From a virus, in the IMG/VR virus record IMGVR_UViG_3300030106_000856, positions 1 through 57,385 of that record: a stretch of 57,385 bases of DNA. The stretch is one strand, 5' to 3'. The notes below the pieces were generated by a model. That model was given only the letters and a program-made list of their open reading frames with translations. It was not told the DNA's origin and did no database searches. Below are positions 8,074 to 17,187 of this stretch, piece after piece; the first letter of the stretch is position 1, and every line of letters begins with the position of its first letter. Both the position numbers and the translations under genes were made by a program.

Positions 8074-8661
8074 ATGGCATCAAGTGCAGCTCCACATGGA
8101 GCCAGACCAGTTGGTACTGTAGTTGGAAGTCCCTATCAAGGAAAAGTTACACATTACAAAATTAAAAATGCGTATGGTACATCCATATTCTATGGCGATT
8201 TCGTAAAGTGGGGTGATGATAACCCTAATACCACTATCCAAAAAGATACTGGTACAACATCTTTAACACCTATTGGTGTGTTCCTTGGTTGTGCTTACAC
8301 AGACCCAAATACAAACCAATTTACGCCAAATCAATATTATCCAGCATCAACTGCTGCAGATGATATTGTAGCTTATGTTGCTACTGACCCATTTATACTT
8401 ATGCAAATGCAATGTGATGGTGCAGCCGACCAAGATGACCTTGGTAAGAACTGTGCTGTTGTGCAAACTGCAGGAAGTACATCAATAGGTACTAGCAAAA
8501 ATTCGGTTGATATATCTACTGTAGCAACCACTAATACACTACCTGTAAAAATCGTTGACTTTGTTGACGGACCAGATAGTGCGATTGGTGATTCTTTCAC
8601 AGATGTATTAGTAATGTTTAATGTCGGACACCAGTTGTTAAATACAACAGGTATAGGTTAA
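8074..8661 (+). CDS. Probable head decoration / capsid-associated protein
   Basis: 195 aa, beta-rich, Thr/Ser/Gly-rich with an aromatic-rich core. It precedes the major capsid gene by 12 nt and has a strong SD (TTAGGAGAAAATT). Small beta proteins in this position are often capsid-stabilising decoration proteins. The A/T-rich stretch at 8038-8063, with TTGATATATTAATATT, may carry a promoter for this and the capsid gene. Confidence 0.6.
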   Translation: MASSAAPHGARPVGTVVGSPYQGKVTHYKIKNAYGTSIFYGDFVKWGDDNPNTTIQKDTGTTSLTPIGVFLGCAYTDPNTNQFTPNQYYPASTAADDIVAYVATDPFILMQMQCDGAADQDDLGKNCAVVQTAGSTSIGTSKNSVDISTVATTNTLPVKIVDFVDGPDSAIGDSFTDVLVMFNVGHQLLNTTGIG

Positions 8662-8673
8662 GGGAGATAAATT

Positions 8674-9588
8674 ATGGCAGCTATTTCAAGAGCTAACGAG
8701 TTAAAACAACTCTTACCTGGTCTTAACGCATTATTCGGAGAAGAATATAATCGTTATGAGAACGAGCACGAAGAAATCTATGTAACTGAAAACTCAGAAA
8801 GAAGTTTTGAAGAAGAGTTAAAGTTATCTGGTTTTGGAGCAGCTCCAGTCAAAGATGAAGGTTCTGCTATCGTTTACGATACAGCACAAGAATCTTTTGT
8901 CGCAAGATATACTCACGAAACTATTGGTTTAGGATTTAGTATTACTGAAGAAGCTATGGAGGATAATCTCTATGTATCAGTATCAGCTAGATATACTAAA
9001 GCATTAGCTAGAGCTATGTCTTATACAAAGCAAGTAAAAGCAGCGTTTCCATTAAATAATGGATTCTCAACTACTTTTTCTTCTGGTGATGGTGTCGCTT
9101 TATTTAGCACAGCTCACCCGCTTGTAAACGGCAGTACCAATAGTAATAGACCATCAACAGGTGCAGACTTAAATGAAACATCTTTAGAAGATGCAATCAT
9201 TCAAATCGGCAAATGGACTGATGAAAGAGGTCTAAAAATTGCAGCAAAAGCTAGAAAGCTTATTATTCCTAGTGATTTACAATTTGTGGCAACTAGATTG
9301 TTACAAAGTGATTATAGAGTAGGAACTGCTGACAATGACATAAATGCAGTAAAAACTAATGGTGTGATACCAGAAGGTTATTCAGTTAATCATTATTTAA
9401 CTGATACAAATGCTTTCTTTATCACAACAGATGTTCCAGATGGAATGAAGCATTTTGTTAGAGCTCCTATGACTACTACTATGGATGGAGACTTCGATAC
9501 TGGTAATGTTAGATATAAAGCGAGAGAAAGATATTCTTTCGGTGTATCTGACCCACTAGGTATCTTTGGTTCACCAGGTAGTTCGTAA
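8674..9588 (+). CDS. Major capsid protein
   Basis: 304 aa. HK97-fold capsid features by pattern: a helical N-terminal arm (residues 1-30), a central region with long helices, and a C-terminal segment ERYSFGVSDPLGIFG. Motifs such as AKARKLIIPSDLQFVATRLL (about 188-207) are typical of Mu/T7-like phage capsid proteins. It is followed at once by a strong terminator (9597-9622), consistent with a highly expressed final gene of the head transcription unit. Confidence 0.9.
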   Translation: MAAISRANELKQLLPGLNALFGEEYNRYENEHEEIYVTENSERSFEEELKLSGFGAAPVKDEGSAIVYDTAQESFVARYTHETIGLGFSITEEAMEDNLYVSVSARYTKALARAMSYTKQVKAAFPLNNGFSTTFSSGDGVALFSTAHPLVNGSTNSNRPSTGADLNETSLEDAIIQIGKWTDERGLKIAAKARKLIIPSDLQFVATRLLQSDYRVGTADNDINAVKTNGVIPEGYSVNHYLTDTNAFFITTDVPDGMKHFVRAPMTTTMDGDFDTGNVRYKARERYSFGVSDPLGIFGSPGSS

Positions 9589-9596
9589 GAACTGTT

Positions 9597-9622
9597 AAGG
9601 GGAGCACACGCTCCCCTTTTTT
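9597..9622 (+). terminator. Rho-independent terminator after the major capsid gene
   Basis: AAGGGGAGC, loop ACAC, GCTCCCCTT, then a run of T: a nine-pair GC-rich stem plus U tract starting nine bases after the capsid stop codon. It is the strongest terminator on the plus strand. Confidence 0.93.
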
Positions 9623-9638
9623 ATGTTATATTACAAAT

Positions 9639-9697
9639 CTAGGTATTTTATTAACACATCTATCGACTGACCTAGCAGACAAGCCAAGACGATAGAT
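9639..9697 (+). promoter_or_regulatory. Interleaved inverted repeats (possible H-type pseudoknot) in the leader of gene 9719
   Basis: Two perfect inverted repeats interleave: CTAGGT (9639-9644) with ACCTAG (9670-9675), and ATCTATCG (9658-9665) with CGATAGAT (9690-9697). The order 1-2-1'-2' is that of a pseudoknot with connectors of 13, 4 and 14 nt. It lies between the capsid terminator and the SD TTAGGAG of the next gene. It could be a cis-acting RNA or two overlapping DNA operators. I do not recognise a riboswitch class. Confidence 0.5.
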
Positions 9698-9718
9698 ATT
9701 TTCTTTTAGGAGAAAAAA

Positions 9719-10243
9719 ATGGCAAATACATCTTTTAATGGACCAGTAAGGTCTGAGAATGGCTTTAAAGTCATTTCAAAAAATTCAAGCACAGGAGCTA
9801 TATCTACATCTTTTACTTTAGATGGTTCAGGTATGCAAATAGCACCTGTAGCTTTAGCTGATACTACAGCTATTTCATTAACAGCAGCAACACATGGTGG
9901 TAGAGTATCAGTTGTTCCTGCATTATCAGCTAACTGTACATTAACTCTACCTTCACCTTCAGAAGGAGTTTACTTTAAACTTATTTATGGTGGTGCAGCA
10001 GAAGAAACAGAAAATTTAATTATTAGCACAGGTTCTAATACTAATTTTTATATAGGTGGTATTATTCATTTAGATTCAAATGCAGATAATGTTTCTGTAT
10101 ATTCTGATGGTGATTCTAATTCTATATTAACTCTTACAGATTTTGGTCTGTTTGAAATCAATATATTAGCTAAAGATTCAACTAACTGGTATATCTGGGG
10201 TAACCAAGAAGGTGCAGATGTTCCAGCGTTTTCTGACGCATAG
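9719..10243 (+). CDS. Probable virion structural protein, 174 aa
   Basis: Beta-rich, Ser/Thr/Asn/Gly-rich, no charged helices: the composition of small fibre or decoration proteins of marine phages. The N-terminus (NTSFNGPVRSENGFKVISK) resembles the attachment-type start of particle surface proteins. Strong SD (TTTAGGAG). It is the first gene after the capsid terminator and so probably needs its own promoter; the structured leader upstream may control it. Confidence 0.6.
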   Translation: MANTSFNGPVRSENGFKVISKNSSTGAISTSFTLDGSGMQIAPVALADTTAISLTAATHGGRVSVVPALSANCTLTLPSPSEGVYFKLIYGGAAEETENLIISTGSNTNFYIGGIIHLDSNADNVSVYSDGDSNSILTLTDFGLFEINILAKDSTNWYIWGNQEGADVPAFSDA

Positions 10244-10252
10244 GAGTAAATT

Positions 10253-10660
10253 ATGGCTGATGCAGTAACTTCACAAACCATAATAGATGGTGAAAGAAAT
10301 TGCGTTATGAAATTTACCAATGTCAGCGATGGCACAGGAGAATCAGCAGTAGCCAAGGTAGATGTATCTGCCTTGGCTTCTAACTCAGCAGGTACAGCTT
10401 GTTCTGAAGTTAGAGTAATGCGTGTTAGCCATGCTATCGTAGGTATGTCTGTTCAATTATTTTTAGATGCTACAAGTAATGTTCTTTTAATGGAACTTGC
10501 TGAAAGTAGTAATGGACATATGGATTTTAGAGATTTTGGTGGATTACCAAATAATGCAGGTAGTGGTAAAACAGGAGATATTCTTCTTACTACTAAAGGA
10601 CACTCTTCAGGAGACACTTATTCTATTACTTTAGAAATGATAAAAGTGTATTCTGATTAA
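10253..10660 (+). CDS. Probable virion structural protein, 135 aa
   Basis: Beta-rich with a Ser/Gly/Thr bias; contains a GHMDFRDFGGLPNN segment (about residues 83-96). Nine nt after the preceding gene, SD AGGAG. No domain is recognised; a structural role is inferred from the neighbours. Confidence 0.6.
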   Translation: MADAVTSQTIIDGERNCVMKFTNVSDGTGESAVAKVDVSALASNSAGTACSEVRVMRVSHAIVGMSVQLFLDATSNVLLMELAESSNGHMDFRDFGGLPNNAGSGKTGDILLTTKGHSSGDTYSITLEMIKVYSD

Positions 10661-10672
10661 TTAGGATTTATT

Positions 10673-10978
10673 ATGGCAAATTATATAATATCAGAAACAG
10701 GTGAATTTCCACCGCAATATAAAGTTTTAGAAGCTTCAGATGATGGTATATGGAGACCAGTATTTGGTCCAGACCCAGATTTAGCAGATGCACAACGCAA
10801 ATGTGATGAAATGAATGGTGTTAGAGCTAGAGATGACAAAGGTCATTATGTAGCTGATGACCCATCAACTCCTGATGTAAATGAAGCTTATGTTGGTGGT
10901 AAAAAACCAAAAAAGAAAACAACTAAAAAACCCGCAGCTAAAAAAAGAGGGCGACCTAAAAAAGCTGCATCTAAATAA
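10673..10978 (+). CDS. Small protein with a Lys/Pro-rich, histone-tail-like C-terminus
   Basis: 101 aa. Residues 1-70 form a small acidic domain; residues 75-101 are a Lys/Ala/Pro tail containing KKRGRPKKA, an AT-hook-like GRP core. Such tails bind nucleic acid without much specificity. It opens a run of four small, very basic genes (10673-11887), which may encode DNA-condensing proteins packed in the head. That role is inference. Confidence 0.65.
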   Translation: MANYIISETGEFPPQYKVLEASDDGIWRPVFGPDPDLADAQRKCDEMNGVRARDDKGHYVADDPSTPDVNEAYVGGKKPKKKTTKKPAAKKRGRPKKAASK

Positions 10979-10989
10979 AGGAATTAATT

Positions 10990-11298
10990 ATGGCAGCTAA
11001 AAAATCAAAATATGGCATGGCTGGTGGTAAAAACACCAAATATGGTATGAAAGGTGGCAAGAATACCAAATATGGTATGGCTGGAGGCAGACAACCAAGA
11101 GCAACTGAAATGGGAGCTGAATCTAACAAACAGTATGTTAAAAGAATGTTTAGTATGGGTATGAATACTAAAATGACTAATGATATGCCCATGGAAAATA
11201 AAGGTTATGCTGCAGGTAAAAAAGTTATGATGAGAACTAAAGGTGGCATGAAAGGCGGTAGAAATACTAAATATGGCATGAAAGGTGGTAAATCCTAA
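10990..11298 (+). CDS. Gly/Lys repeat protein, 102 aa
   Basis: Low-complexity protein with at least five copies of a TKYGM-(K/A)-GG(K/R) unit: four near the N-terminus (residues 5-36) and two at the C-terminus. The DNA repeats are degenerate, so the repetition is selected at protein level. Strongly basic; function unknown. Similar GGK-type repeats occur in marine phage virion proteins, and the (x)GGKTGY motif of three internal virion proteins here is distantly alike. Confidence 0.7.
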   Translation: MAAKKSKYGMAGGKNTKYGMKGGKNTKYGMAGGRQPRATEMGAESNKQYVKRMFSMGMNTKMTNDMPMENKGYAAGKKVMMRTKGGMKGGRNTKYGMKGGKS

Positions 11299-11308
11299 CT
11301 AAATAACT

Positions 11309-11599
11309 ATGCCAATAAGAAAAAAGGCAAAAATGCCGCCTAGAAATAAAAAAAACTTTAGACCAACTAAGTCTGGTGCTGGTATGACTAAAGCAGGAGT
11401 TAAAGCTTATAGGCGTTTAAATCCTGGTTCTAAATTAAAAACAGCAGTAACAGGTAAAGTTAAAAAAGGTAGTAAGGCAGCAAAACGCAGAAAATCTTAT
11501 TGTGCTAGGTCTTTAGGACAACTTAAACGCAGTTCAGCTAAAACTAGAAACGACCCTAATTCAAGAATTAGACAAGCTCGTAGAAGGTGGAAGTGTTAA
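11309..11599 (+). CDS. Small basic protein, 96 aa (cyanophage-type conserved family)
   Basis: Very Lys/Arg-rich throughout, with the conserved-looking core GMTKAGVKAYRRLNPGSKLK (about residues 25-44) and KRRKSYCARSLGQ (about 60-72). From memory, such proteins are shared with T4-like cyanophages and carry a DUF label. DNA binding is likely from charge, but the actual role is unknown. Confidence 0.72.
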   Translation: MPIRKKAKMPPRNKKNFRPTKSGAGMTKAGVKAYRRLNPGSKLKTAVTGKVKKGSKAAKRRKSYCARSLGQLKRSSAKTRNDPNSRIRQARRRWKC

Positions 11600-11887
11600 T
11601 TGAGAAAGCGTAGAGACCCTAAAGTAGGAACAGGTAAAAAACCTAAAGGCTCAGGTCGTAGGTTATATACTGATGAAAACCCAAAAGATACAGTTAGTAT
11701 TAAATTTAAAACTCCAGCAGATGCTAGAGCAACTGTAGCAAAAGTTAAAAGAATAAATAAACCTTTTGCTCGTAAAATACAAATATTAACTGTATTAGAA
11801 CAAAGAGCTAAAGTTGCAGGTAAAACTCAACAAGCAGCTATAGCTAAAAAAGGTAAAGAAGCAATTAGAAAAAAGAAAGGTAAATAA
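11600..11887 (+). CDS. Small basic protein, 95 aa (cyanophage-type conserved family)
   Basis: Contains PKGSGRRLYTDENPKDTVSI (about residues 13-32) and a KVKRINKPFARKIQILTV-type segment, both familiar from conserved hypothetical proteins of marine myoviruses. The start is TTG (11600-11602), immediately after the preceding TAA, so translation is probably coupled. Basic; probably nucleic-acid-associated. Confidence 0.7.
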   Translation: MRKRRDPKVGTGKKPKGSGRRLYTDENPKDTVSIKFKTPADARATVAKVKRINKPFARKIQILTVLEQRAKVAGKTQQAAIAKKGKEAIRKKKGK

Positions 11888-12582
11888 TGGCAACAAGTGG
11901 AACAACAGCATTTACATTAGATTTAGGCGATATTATGGAAGAAGCCTATGATATATGTGGTAGTGAAATGCGTTCTGGTTATGATTATAAAGGAGCTAAA
12001 AGAGCTCTTAATCTTATTTTTTTAGAGTGGCAAAATAAAGGTTTAAATCTTTGGAAAATAGAACAAGCTACACAAACACTAACTGCTGGTACAAATACAT
12101 ATACTTTAGAATCTAGTGCTTTAGAAGTTGTAGATGCTTTTATAAGAACTGATGCAGGTGATACAGATAATCAATTTGACCAAAGATTAAATAGAATATC
12201 AAGAACAGAATATAATCATCAAGCTAGTAAATTACTGCAATCCAAACCAACACAATTTTTTGTAGATAAAGGTACAAGTTCTAATAGTATAGTGTTATGG
12301 GCAACTCCTGATTCTGCAGAAATATATACTTTAGTTTATGACTATATCCAAAGAATAGAAGATGCAGGTAATGTAGCAAGTAATAATGCAGATGTACCTA
12401 GTAGATATTTACCATGCCTTACATATGCTTTAGCTTTTAATTTAGCTACTAAAATACCTGAAGCACAAAATAGAATAGGTATAATTAAACAAAGATATGA
12501 TGAACTTTGGAATGATGTTAGTGATGCTGATAGAGAAAAAGCACCTGTAAAATTTGTTCCTGATATGAATGTATATAGATGA
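11887..12582 (+). CDS. Head-tail connector/adaptor protein (P22 gp4-like, by pattern)
   Basis: 231 aa. The opening segment with GDIMEEAYDICGSEMRSGYD (about residues 13-32) and the following helices (RALNLIFLEWQNKGLNLW) match the common marine podovirus connector pattern, which seals the portal after packaging. It is followed by a second adaptor-like gene (12893). ATG overlaps the preceding stop. The exact family cannot be confirmed without a profile search. Confidence 0.65.
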   Translation: MATSGTTAFTLDLGDIMEEAYDICGSEMRSGYDYKGAKRALNLIFLEWQNKGLNLWKIEQATQTLTAGTNTYTLESSALEVVDAFIRTDAGDTDNQFDQRLNRISRTEYNHQASKLLQSKPTQFFVDKGTSSNSIVLWATPDSAEIYTLVYDYIQRIEDAGNVASNNADVPSRYLPCLTYALAFNLATKIPEAQNRIGIIKQRYDELWNDVSDADREKAPVKFVPDMNVYR

Positions 12583-12893
12583 GTTACGCTGCAGGAAAAA
12601 AAGCTTTAGGCGATTGTGATAGATGTGGATTTACCTATAAGTTAAAAGATTTAAAATATGAAATAGAAGATGGTATTCGTAATGGATTAAGAGTTTGTGA
12701 TGATTGTTTTGATATAGACCATCCACAATTAAAGATTGGTGAGATAGATACATCAGATAATCAAGCGTTATATAATCCAAGACCTGATAGAGGTAAAAAA
12801 TCATCTACTGAATATTATGGTTTTGACCCTGTAGCAGGTACAGGTTTAGTTTTAAGAACAAAAATAGGAACAGTTAAAGTGAGTACAGAATAA
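12579..12893 (+). CDS. Zinc-ribbon protein, 104 aa
   Basis: Two CxxC knuckles, CDRCGF (about residues 13-18) and CDDCFD (about 44-49), spaced about 30 residues apart, form a rubredoxin-like zinc ribbon. The domain is followed by DHPQLKIGE and a Pro/Asp-rich tail. Conserved proteins of this kind lie next to connector genes in many marine phages. It overlaps both neighbours by one to four bases, so it is part of a tightly coupled run. Role unknown. Confidence 0.75.
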   Translation: MSYAAGKKALGDCDRCGFTYKLKDLKYEIEDGIRNGLRVCDDCFDIDHPQLKIGEIDTSDNQALYNPRPDRGKKSSTEYYGFDPVAGTGLVLRTKIGTVKVSTE

Positions 12894-13534
12894 TGGCTTG
12901 GACATTTACAACATTAAAAACAGCAATACAAGACTATACTAATAATACAGAAACTACTTTTGTAAATAATTTAGATGAATTTATTGTTAATACAGAAGAT
13001 AGAATACAAAAACTTGTATCATTACCAGTATTTAGAAAAAATGTCACAGGTACTTTAACATCTGGTAATCAGTATTTATCAACACCTACAGACTTTTTAT
13101 CTTCACATTCATTAGCAGTAGATAATAGTGGTTATGAATATTTATTATTTAAAGATGTAGCTTTTATAAGAGAAGCATATCCTAATAGTTCTACAACTGG
13201 TGTTCCTAAATATTATGCTAGATTTGATGAAGATAGTTTTATTGTAGCACCAACACCTAATGCAAATTTTACAGCAGAACTACATTATGAATATAGACCA
13301 ACATCTATTACAACAAGTAGTGATGGCACAAGTTATTTAGGTACAAATGCACCAGATTGTTTATTATATGGCTCATTAGTTGAAGCATATACTTTTATGA
13401 AAGGAGAAGCTGATGTTATGGCTAACTATGATAAAAGGTTTCAAGAAGCTATAGCAAGGTTAAAAGTATTTGCCGAAGGTAAAAATACTAAAGATAATTA
13501 TAGGACTGGTCCTGTAAGACAACAGGTAACATAA
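12893..13534 (+). CDS. Phage adaptor protein (SU10 adaptor-like)
   Basis: 213 aa. The N-terminus (TFTTLKTAIQDYTNNTETTF) and the segment with FIVNTEDRIQKLVSLPVF, then a beta-rich centre and C-terminal helices (KRFQEAIARLKVFAEGKNTK), match adaptor proteins that form the ring between portal and nozzle in SU10/P22-type tails. Its place after the connector and before tail genes fits. The family name is from memory of the pattern. Confidence 0.68.
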   Translation: MAWTFTTLKTAIQDYTNNTETTFVNNLDEFIVNTEDRIQKLVSLPVFRKNVTGTLTSGNQYLSTPTDFLSSHSLAVDNSGYEYLLFKDVAFIREAYPNSSTTGVPKYYARFDEDSFIVAPTPNANFTAELHYEYRPTSITTSSDGTSYLGTNAPDCLLYGSLVEAYTFMKGEADVMANYDKRFQEAIARLKVFAEGKNTKDNYRTGPVRQQVT

Positions 13535-13824
13535 TGTTTAGTGTAGATATAACAAGTAATGTTGGTGATATAAATGTTAAGACTACTAATAACAAAGGTT
13601 TAAGTCCTGAATACTGGACTGAAAGAATTATAGATAGATTAATATCTATTAGTGATAATGCTGACCCTATGGTTAAAGCACAAGCACAAGCATTTAAAGA
13701 TAGTATGACACAAGTTGTACTTTTATATTTAAAACAAGCTATAGCTAGTGATAGAGCTACTGTAGCAGGATTATTACAAAAACAAGGTCATAAAGACATG
13801 GCTGATATTATAAGGAGACTTTAA
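13534..13824 (+). CDS. Hypothetical neck-region protein, 96 aa
   Basis: Acidic, mainly helical after residue 25 (SPEYWTERIIDRLISISDNA). Both ends overlap the neighbouring genes by one base. I see no known domain. Context suggests a small assembly protein of the connector. Confidence 0.7.
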   Translation: MFSVDITSNVGDINVKTTNNKGLSPEYWTERIIDRLISISDNADPMVKAQAQAFKDSMTQVVLLYLKQAIASDRATVAGLLQKQGHKDMADIIRRL

Positions 13825-14255
13825 TGGCAATTTCACAAGCAATGTGTACTTCATTTAAAAAAGAATTATTAGAAGGTGTACATAATTTTAAAAATAGTGG
13901 TGGTAGTACTTTTCAATTAGCACTATATACAAGTTCAGCATCATTAGGTGCTTCTACTACTGCATATACTACTTCTAATGAAGTTAGCGGAACAGGTTAT
14001 ACAGCTAAAGGTGGCGAACTAACTAGAGTTGACCCATCAACTTCAGGCACAACTGCTTTAACAGACTTTGCAGATTTAACATTTAGTACAGCTACTATAA
14101 CTGCTAATGGAGCTTTAATATTTAATGATAGTGCTTCAGGAGACCCAGCAGTTGCTGTATTAGCTTTTGGTGGCGATAAAACATCAACAGCAGGAGATTT
14201 TACTATACAGTTTCCTACAGCAGATGCTTCAAATGCTATTATAAGAATAGCTTAA
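13824..14255 (+). CDS. Probable tail/virion structural protein, 143 aa
   Basis: Begins with a helical segment (AMCTSFKKELLEGVHNF) followed by a Thr/Ser/Ala-rich beta domain with TFQLALYTSSASLG. This layout is seen in small marine phage structural proteins next to tail fibres. No enzymatic motif is visible. Confidence 0.62.
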   Translation: MAISQAMCTSFKKELLEGVHNFKNSGGSTFQLALYTSSASLGASTTAYTTSNEVSGTGYTAKGGELTRVDPSTSGTTALTDFADLTFSTATITANGALIFNDSASGDPAVAVLAFGGDKTSTAGDFTIQFPTADASNAIIRIA

Positions 14256-14261
14256 TAGCCT

Positions 14262-14957
14262 ATGGCTAATATAACTGGTTGGGGTCGAGGGACCTGGGGA
14301 CAACTTACTTGGGGTGAACCTATACCAGTTGTTGTTACTGGAGTTGCAGGAACTACTGCACTTGGTAGCGAAACAGTAATAGCAAAAGCTTTAGTTAGTG
14401 TAACTGGAGTAAGTGCAACATCAGCACTTGGTAGCGAAACTGTTATTGGTGTAGCTAATATATCTGTTACAGGAAATGTAGGTACATCAGCTTTAGGTAG
14501 TGAAACAGTTGCAGCAAGTGCAAATACATCTACAACAGGATTAGCAGGTACATCAGCACTTGGTAATGCTATTACAGCAGGTGCTGCAGTAACAGGCGTA
14601 TCTGGTTCTGCTTCAGTAGGAACACTTGGTGATGAATCAGTTTCTGCAGGAGCTACTGTATCTCCTACAGGTTTAAGTGCTACAAGTTCATTAGGAACAG
14701 TTAGTACAATAAGTGTTAATATATTATCAGTTACTGGTTTAGTAGGTACAACAACACTAGGTGATGAAACAGTAATAGCTAAATCAGTTGTTGATATAAC
14801 AGGAGTATTTGGTATTGGTCAAATACAAGGTGTTAATATTTGGACTATTATTAATGATACACAAACACCAGACTATCAAGATATATCAACTACACAAACA
14901 GCAAGTTATTCAGAAGTTTCTACTTCACAAACTCCAGATTGGAGTGAAGTAGCTTAA
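14262..14957 (+). CDS. Repeat-rich virion protein with tandem SALGSETV units
   Basis: 231 aa. After GWGRGTWGQLTWGEP (residues 5-19), six to seven units of roughly 22-25 residues repeat a pattern V-TG-x-G-TSALGSETV (about 25-185). The C-terminus has three Thr/Ser-Gln-T repeats (DTQTPDY, TTQTASY, TSQTPDW). The units are probably beta strands of an elongated particle-surface protein. It precedes the tail fibre gene. Confidence 0.68.
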   Translation: MANITGWGRGTWGQLTWGEPIPVVVTGVAGTTALGSETVIAKALVSVTGVSATSALGSETVIGVANISVTGNVGTSALGSETVAASANTSTTGLAGTSALGNAITAGAAVTGVSGSASVGTLGDESVSAGATVSPTGLSATSSLGTVSTISVNILSVTGLVGTTTLGDETVIAKSVVDITGVFGIGQIQGVNIWTIINDTQTPDYQDISTTQTASYSEVSTSQTPDWSEVA

Positions 14958-14976
14958 TTAATAAAAGGGAAAAATT

Positions 14977-17172
14977 ATGGCAAGTTCATATGTAAATGAT
15001 TTAAGATTAAATGAAATGGCTACTGGCGATGCTAGTGGAACATGGGGTGATACTACAAATACAAATTTAGAACTAATTGCAGAAGCTTTTAGTTATGGCA
15101 CGGAAGCATCTTTTAGTTCTGATGCTGATGTTACAACTACTATAGCTGATGGAGCAACAGACCCAGTAAGAAGTCTTTATTTAAAAGTTACTTCATCTGG
15201 TAGTTTATCTGCAACAAGAACACTTACTATTGCACCTAATACTGTATCTAAAGTATGGATTATAGAAAATGCAACATCAGGTTCTCAATCAATAAACATA
15301 TCACAAGGTAGTGGTTCTAATGTAACAATACCTTCTGGTAAAACTAGAGTAGTTTATTCTGATGGAGCAGGTTCTGGAGCAGCAGTTATAGATGCTTTTG
15401 CTGCATTAAATTTACAAACAAGTGGTATCATTGAAACCAGTTCTTCCATTCAAACTCCTCTTATAGAATATACTGATGGAGATGATGCCATGACCATAGC
15501 TGATGGTGGGCAAGTAACATTTGCACAAAGTATTATAGGAACACTTGGTACAGCAGCACAACCAAATATTACAAGTCTTGGAACTCTTACAACACTTACA
15601 GTAGATGATATAACTATAAATGGTTCTACTATTTCTGATGCAGGTGATTTTACACTTGATGTTGGTGGAGATATTAGTCTTGATGCAGATGGTGCAGATA
15701 TAAAATTATTAAATGGTGGAACACATTGGGGTTCTTTATATACTAATGCAACACCTGCTAATTTATATTTACAAAACATGATATCTGATGGTGATATTTA
15801 TTTATCAGGTAGTGATGGTGGTTCAAATATAAATGCTCTAGTTCTTGATATGTCCCAAGCAGGTGCAGCTACTTTTAATGGAAACTTAACTGTAGATGGA
15901 GCAGATGTAACCATTACTTCAAATATAATTCATGCAGGAGATACAGATACATTTTTTGGATTTAATGATGCAGACACATTTAGAGTTGTTACTGGTAATA
16001 GTGAGAGAATTCGTATTGATAGTTCAGGAAATGCTATGTTTGGAACTACACAAAATATAGCAAACACAGATGCTAATGATACTGGAGGTAGTGCAGCTTT
16101 CTTTGGCATGTCGGCAAGTCAAACTGGAACTGGAGTACATATATCTTCAAGAAGAGCTGCTCCTTTAGTCTTAAATAGAATGGCAAATGATGGTGATATA
16201 ATCACTATAAATCAAGCTGGTTCAACAGTTGGTTCTATTGTTTCTGATGGCGACGATTTAATACTTGATGTAGTAGGAGATATTATTCTTGATGCTGATA
16301 GCGGAGCTTTTAGATTTAAGGACGCAGGAACAACTTTAGCTACCTTTACTTCTGATAGTGGTAGCATGGTTTTGTACAATGCTACATCTGATAAAGACTT
16401 AATCTTCAAAGGAAACGATGGTGGTTCTACTATAACTGCCCTCACCCTTGATATGTCAGATGCAGGTGCAGCTACATTTAATAGCAGTATAACTGTAGCA
16501 AACACTATTTCAATAAGCAGTTCTAATGCATCAGCATTTATACAAGCTAGTGATAATGTTTTTCAGTTTGGAACAAGTAGTGATGACCCTGTAGTATTTT
16601 TTGCAAATAATGCTGAAAGAATGCGTATTAATTCAGATGGAAAAATTGGCATGGGAGACCAAGGGTCTAGTCCTAGTGCAATTCTTGAAGTTAATGATGA
16701 TGGTTCTGACCCTATATTCTCAGTGCATAAAAATTCTACTGGTGTTTCTGATGCTGTGGTAATAAGACATGGTAGAGGTTTGAGTGGATTTAGTGGCACT
16801 GGTATTGATTTTCAAAGAAACGATGGCACAACTGTTGGAACTGTTGTTATAGGATTTAGTTCAACAGCTTACAATACATCATCAGACTATAGACTAAAAG
16901 AAAATGTAACCTACACTTGGGACGCAACAACAAGACTAAAACAATTAAAACCAGCTAGATTTACTTTTAAAGATGATACTAGCGATTTAGTTGATGGATT
17001 TTTAGCACATGAAGTTTCAAGTATAGTACCTGAGGCAATTACAGGTGAAAAAGATGCAGTTGATAGTGAAGGCAATCCAGAATATCAAAGCATAGACCAC
17101 AGCAAATTAGTTCCACTATTAGTAAAAACAATACAAGAACTAGAGGCAAGAATAACAGCTTTAGAAAGTTAA
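14977..17172 (+). CDS. Tail fibre with C-terminal S74 autochaperone domain
   Basis: 731 aa. The N-terminal part is repetitive and beta-rich, with near-duplicate GDISLDADGADI/GDIILDADSGAF and MSQAGAATFNG/MSDAGAATFNS units (residues ~220-310 and ~425-500). The last ~110 residues are an intramolecular chaperone of the peptidase S74 type: SSDYRLKENV (about 629-638) carries the catalytic Ser of the family, and the domain ends in a coiled coil. In known members this domain trimerises the fibre and cuts itself off. It is probably the host receptor-binding fibre. Confidence 0.88.
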   Translation: MASSYVNDLRLNEMATGDASGTWGDTTNTNLELIAEAFSYGTEASFSSDADVTTTIADGATDPVRSLYLKVTSSGSLSATRTLTIAPNTVSKVWIIENATSGSQSINISQGSGSNVTIPSGKTRVVYSDGAGSGAAVIDAFAALNLQTSGIIETSSSIQTPLIEYTDGDDAMTIADGGQVTFAQSIIGTLGTAAQPNITSLGTLTTLTVDDITINGSTISDAGDFTLDVGGDISLDADGADIKLLNGGTHWGSLYTNATPANLYLQNMISDGDIYLSGSDGGSNINALVLDMSQAGAATFNGNLTVDGADVTITSNIIHAGDTDTFFGFNDADTFRVVTGNSERIRIDSSGNAMFGTTQNIANTDANDTGGSAAFFGMSASQTGTGVHISSRRAAPLVLNRMANDGDIITINQAGSTVGSIVSDGDDLILDVVGDIILDADSGAFRFKDAGTTLATFTSDSGSMVLYNATSDKDLIFKGNDGGSTITALTLDMSDAGAATFNSSITVANTISISSSNASAFIQASDNVFQFGTSSDDPVVFFANNAERMRINSDGKIGMGDQGSSPSAILEVNDDGSDPIFSVHKNSTGVSDAVVIRHGRGLSGFSGTGIDFQRNDGTTVGTVVIGFSSTAYNTSSDYRLKENVTYTWDATTRLKQLKPARFTFKDDTSDLVDGFLAHEVSSIVPEAITGEKDAVDSEGNPEYQSIDHSKLVPLLVKTIQELEARITALES

Positions 17173-17187
17173 ACTAAGGAGAATAAT

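Noticed and set aside
10990-11298. Tandem short repeats that could suggest a CRISPR-like array
   Set aside because: The repeats keep the reading frame and encode TKYGM-GGK units in one basic protein; unit spacing and DNA sequence are irregular.
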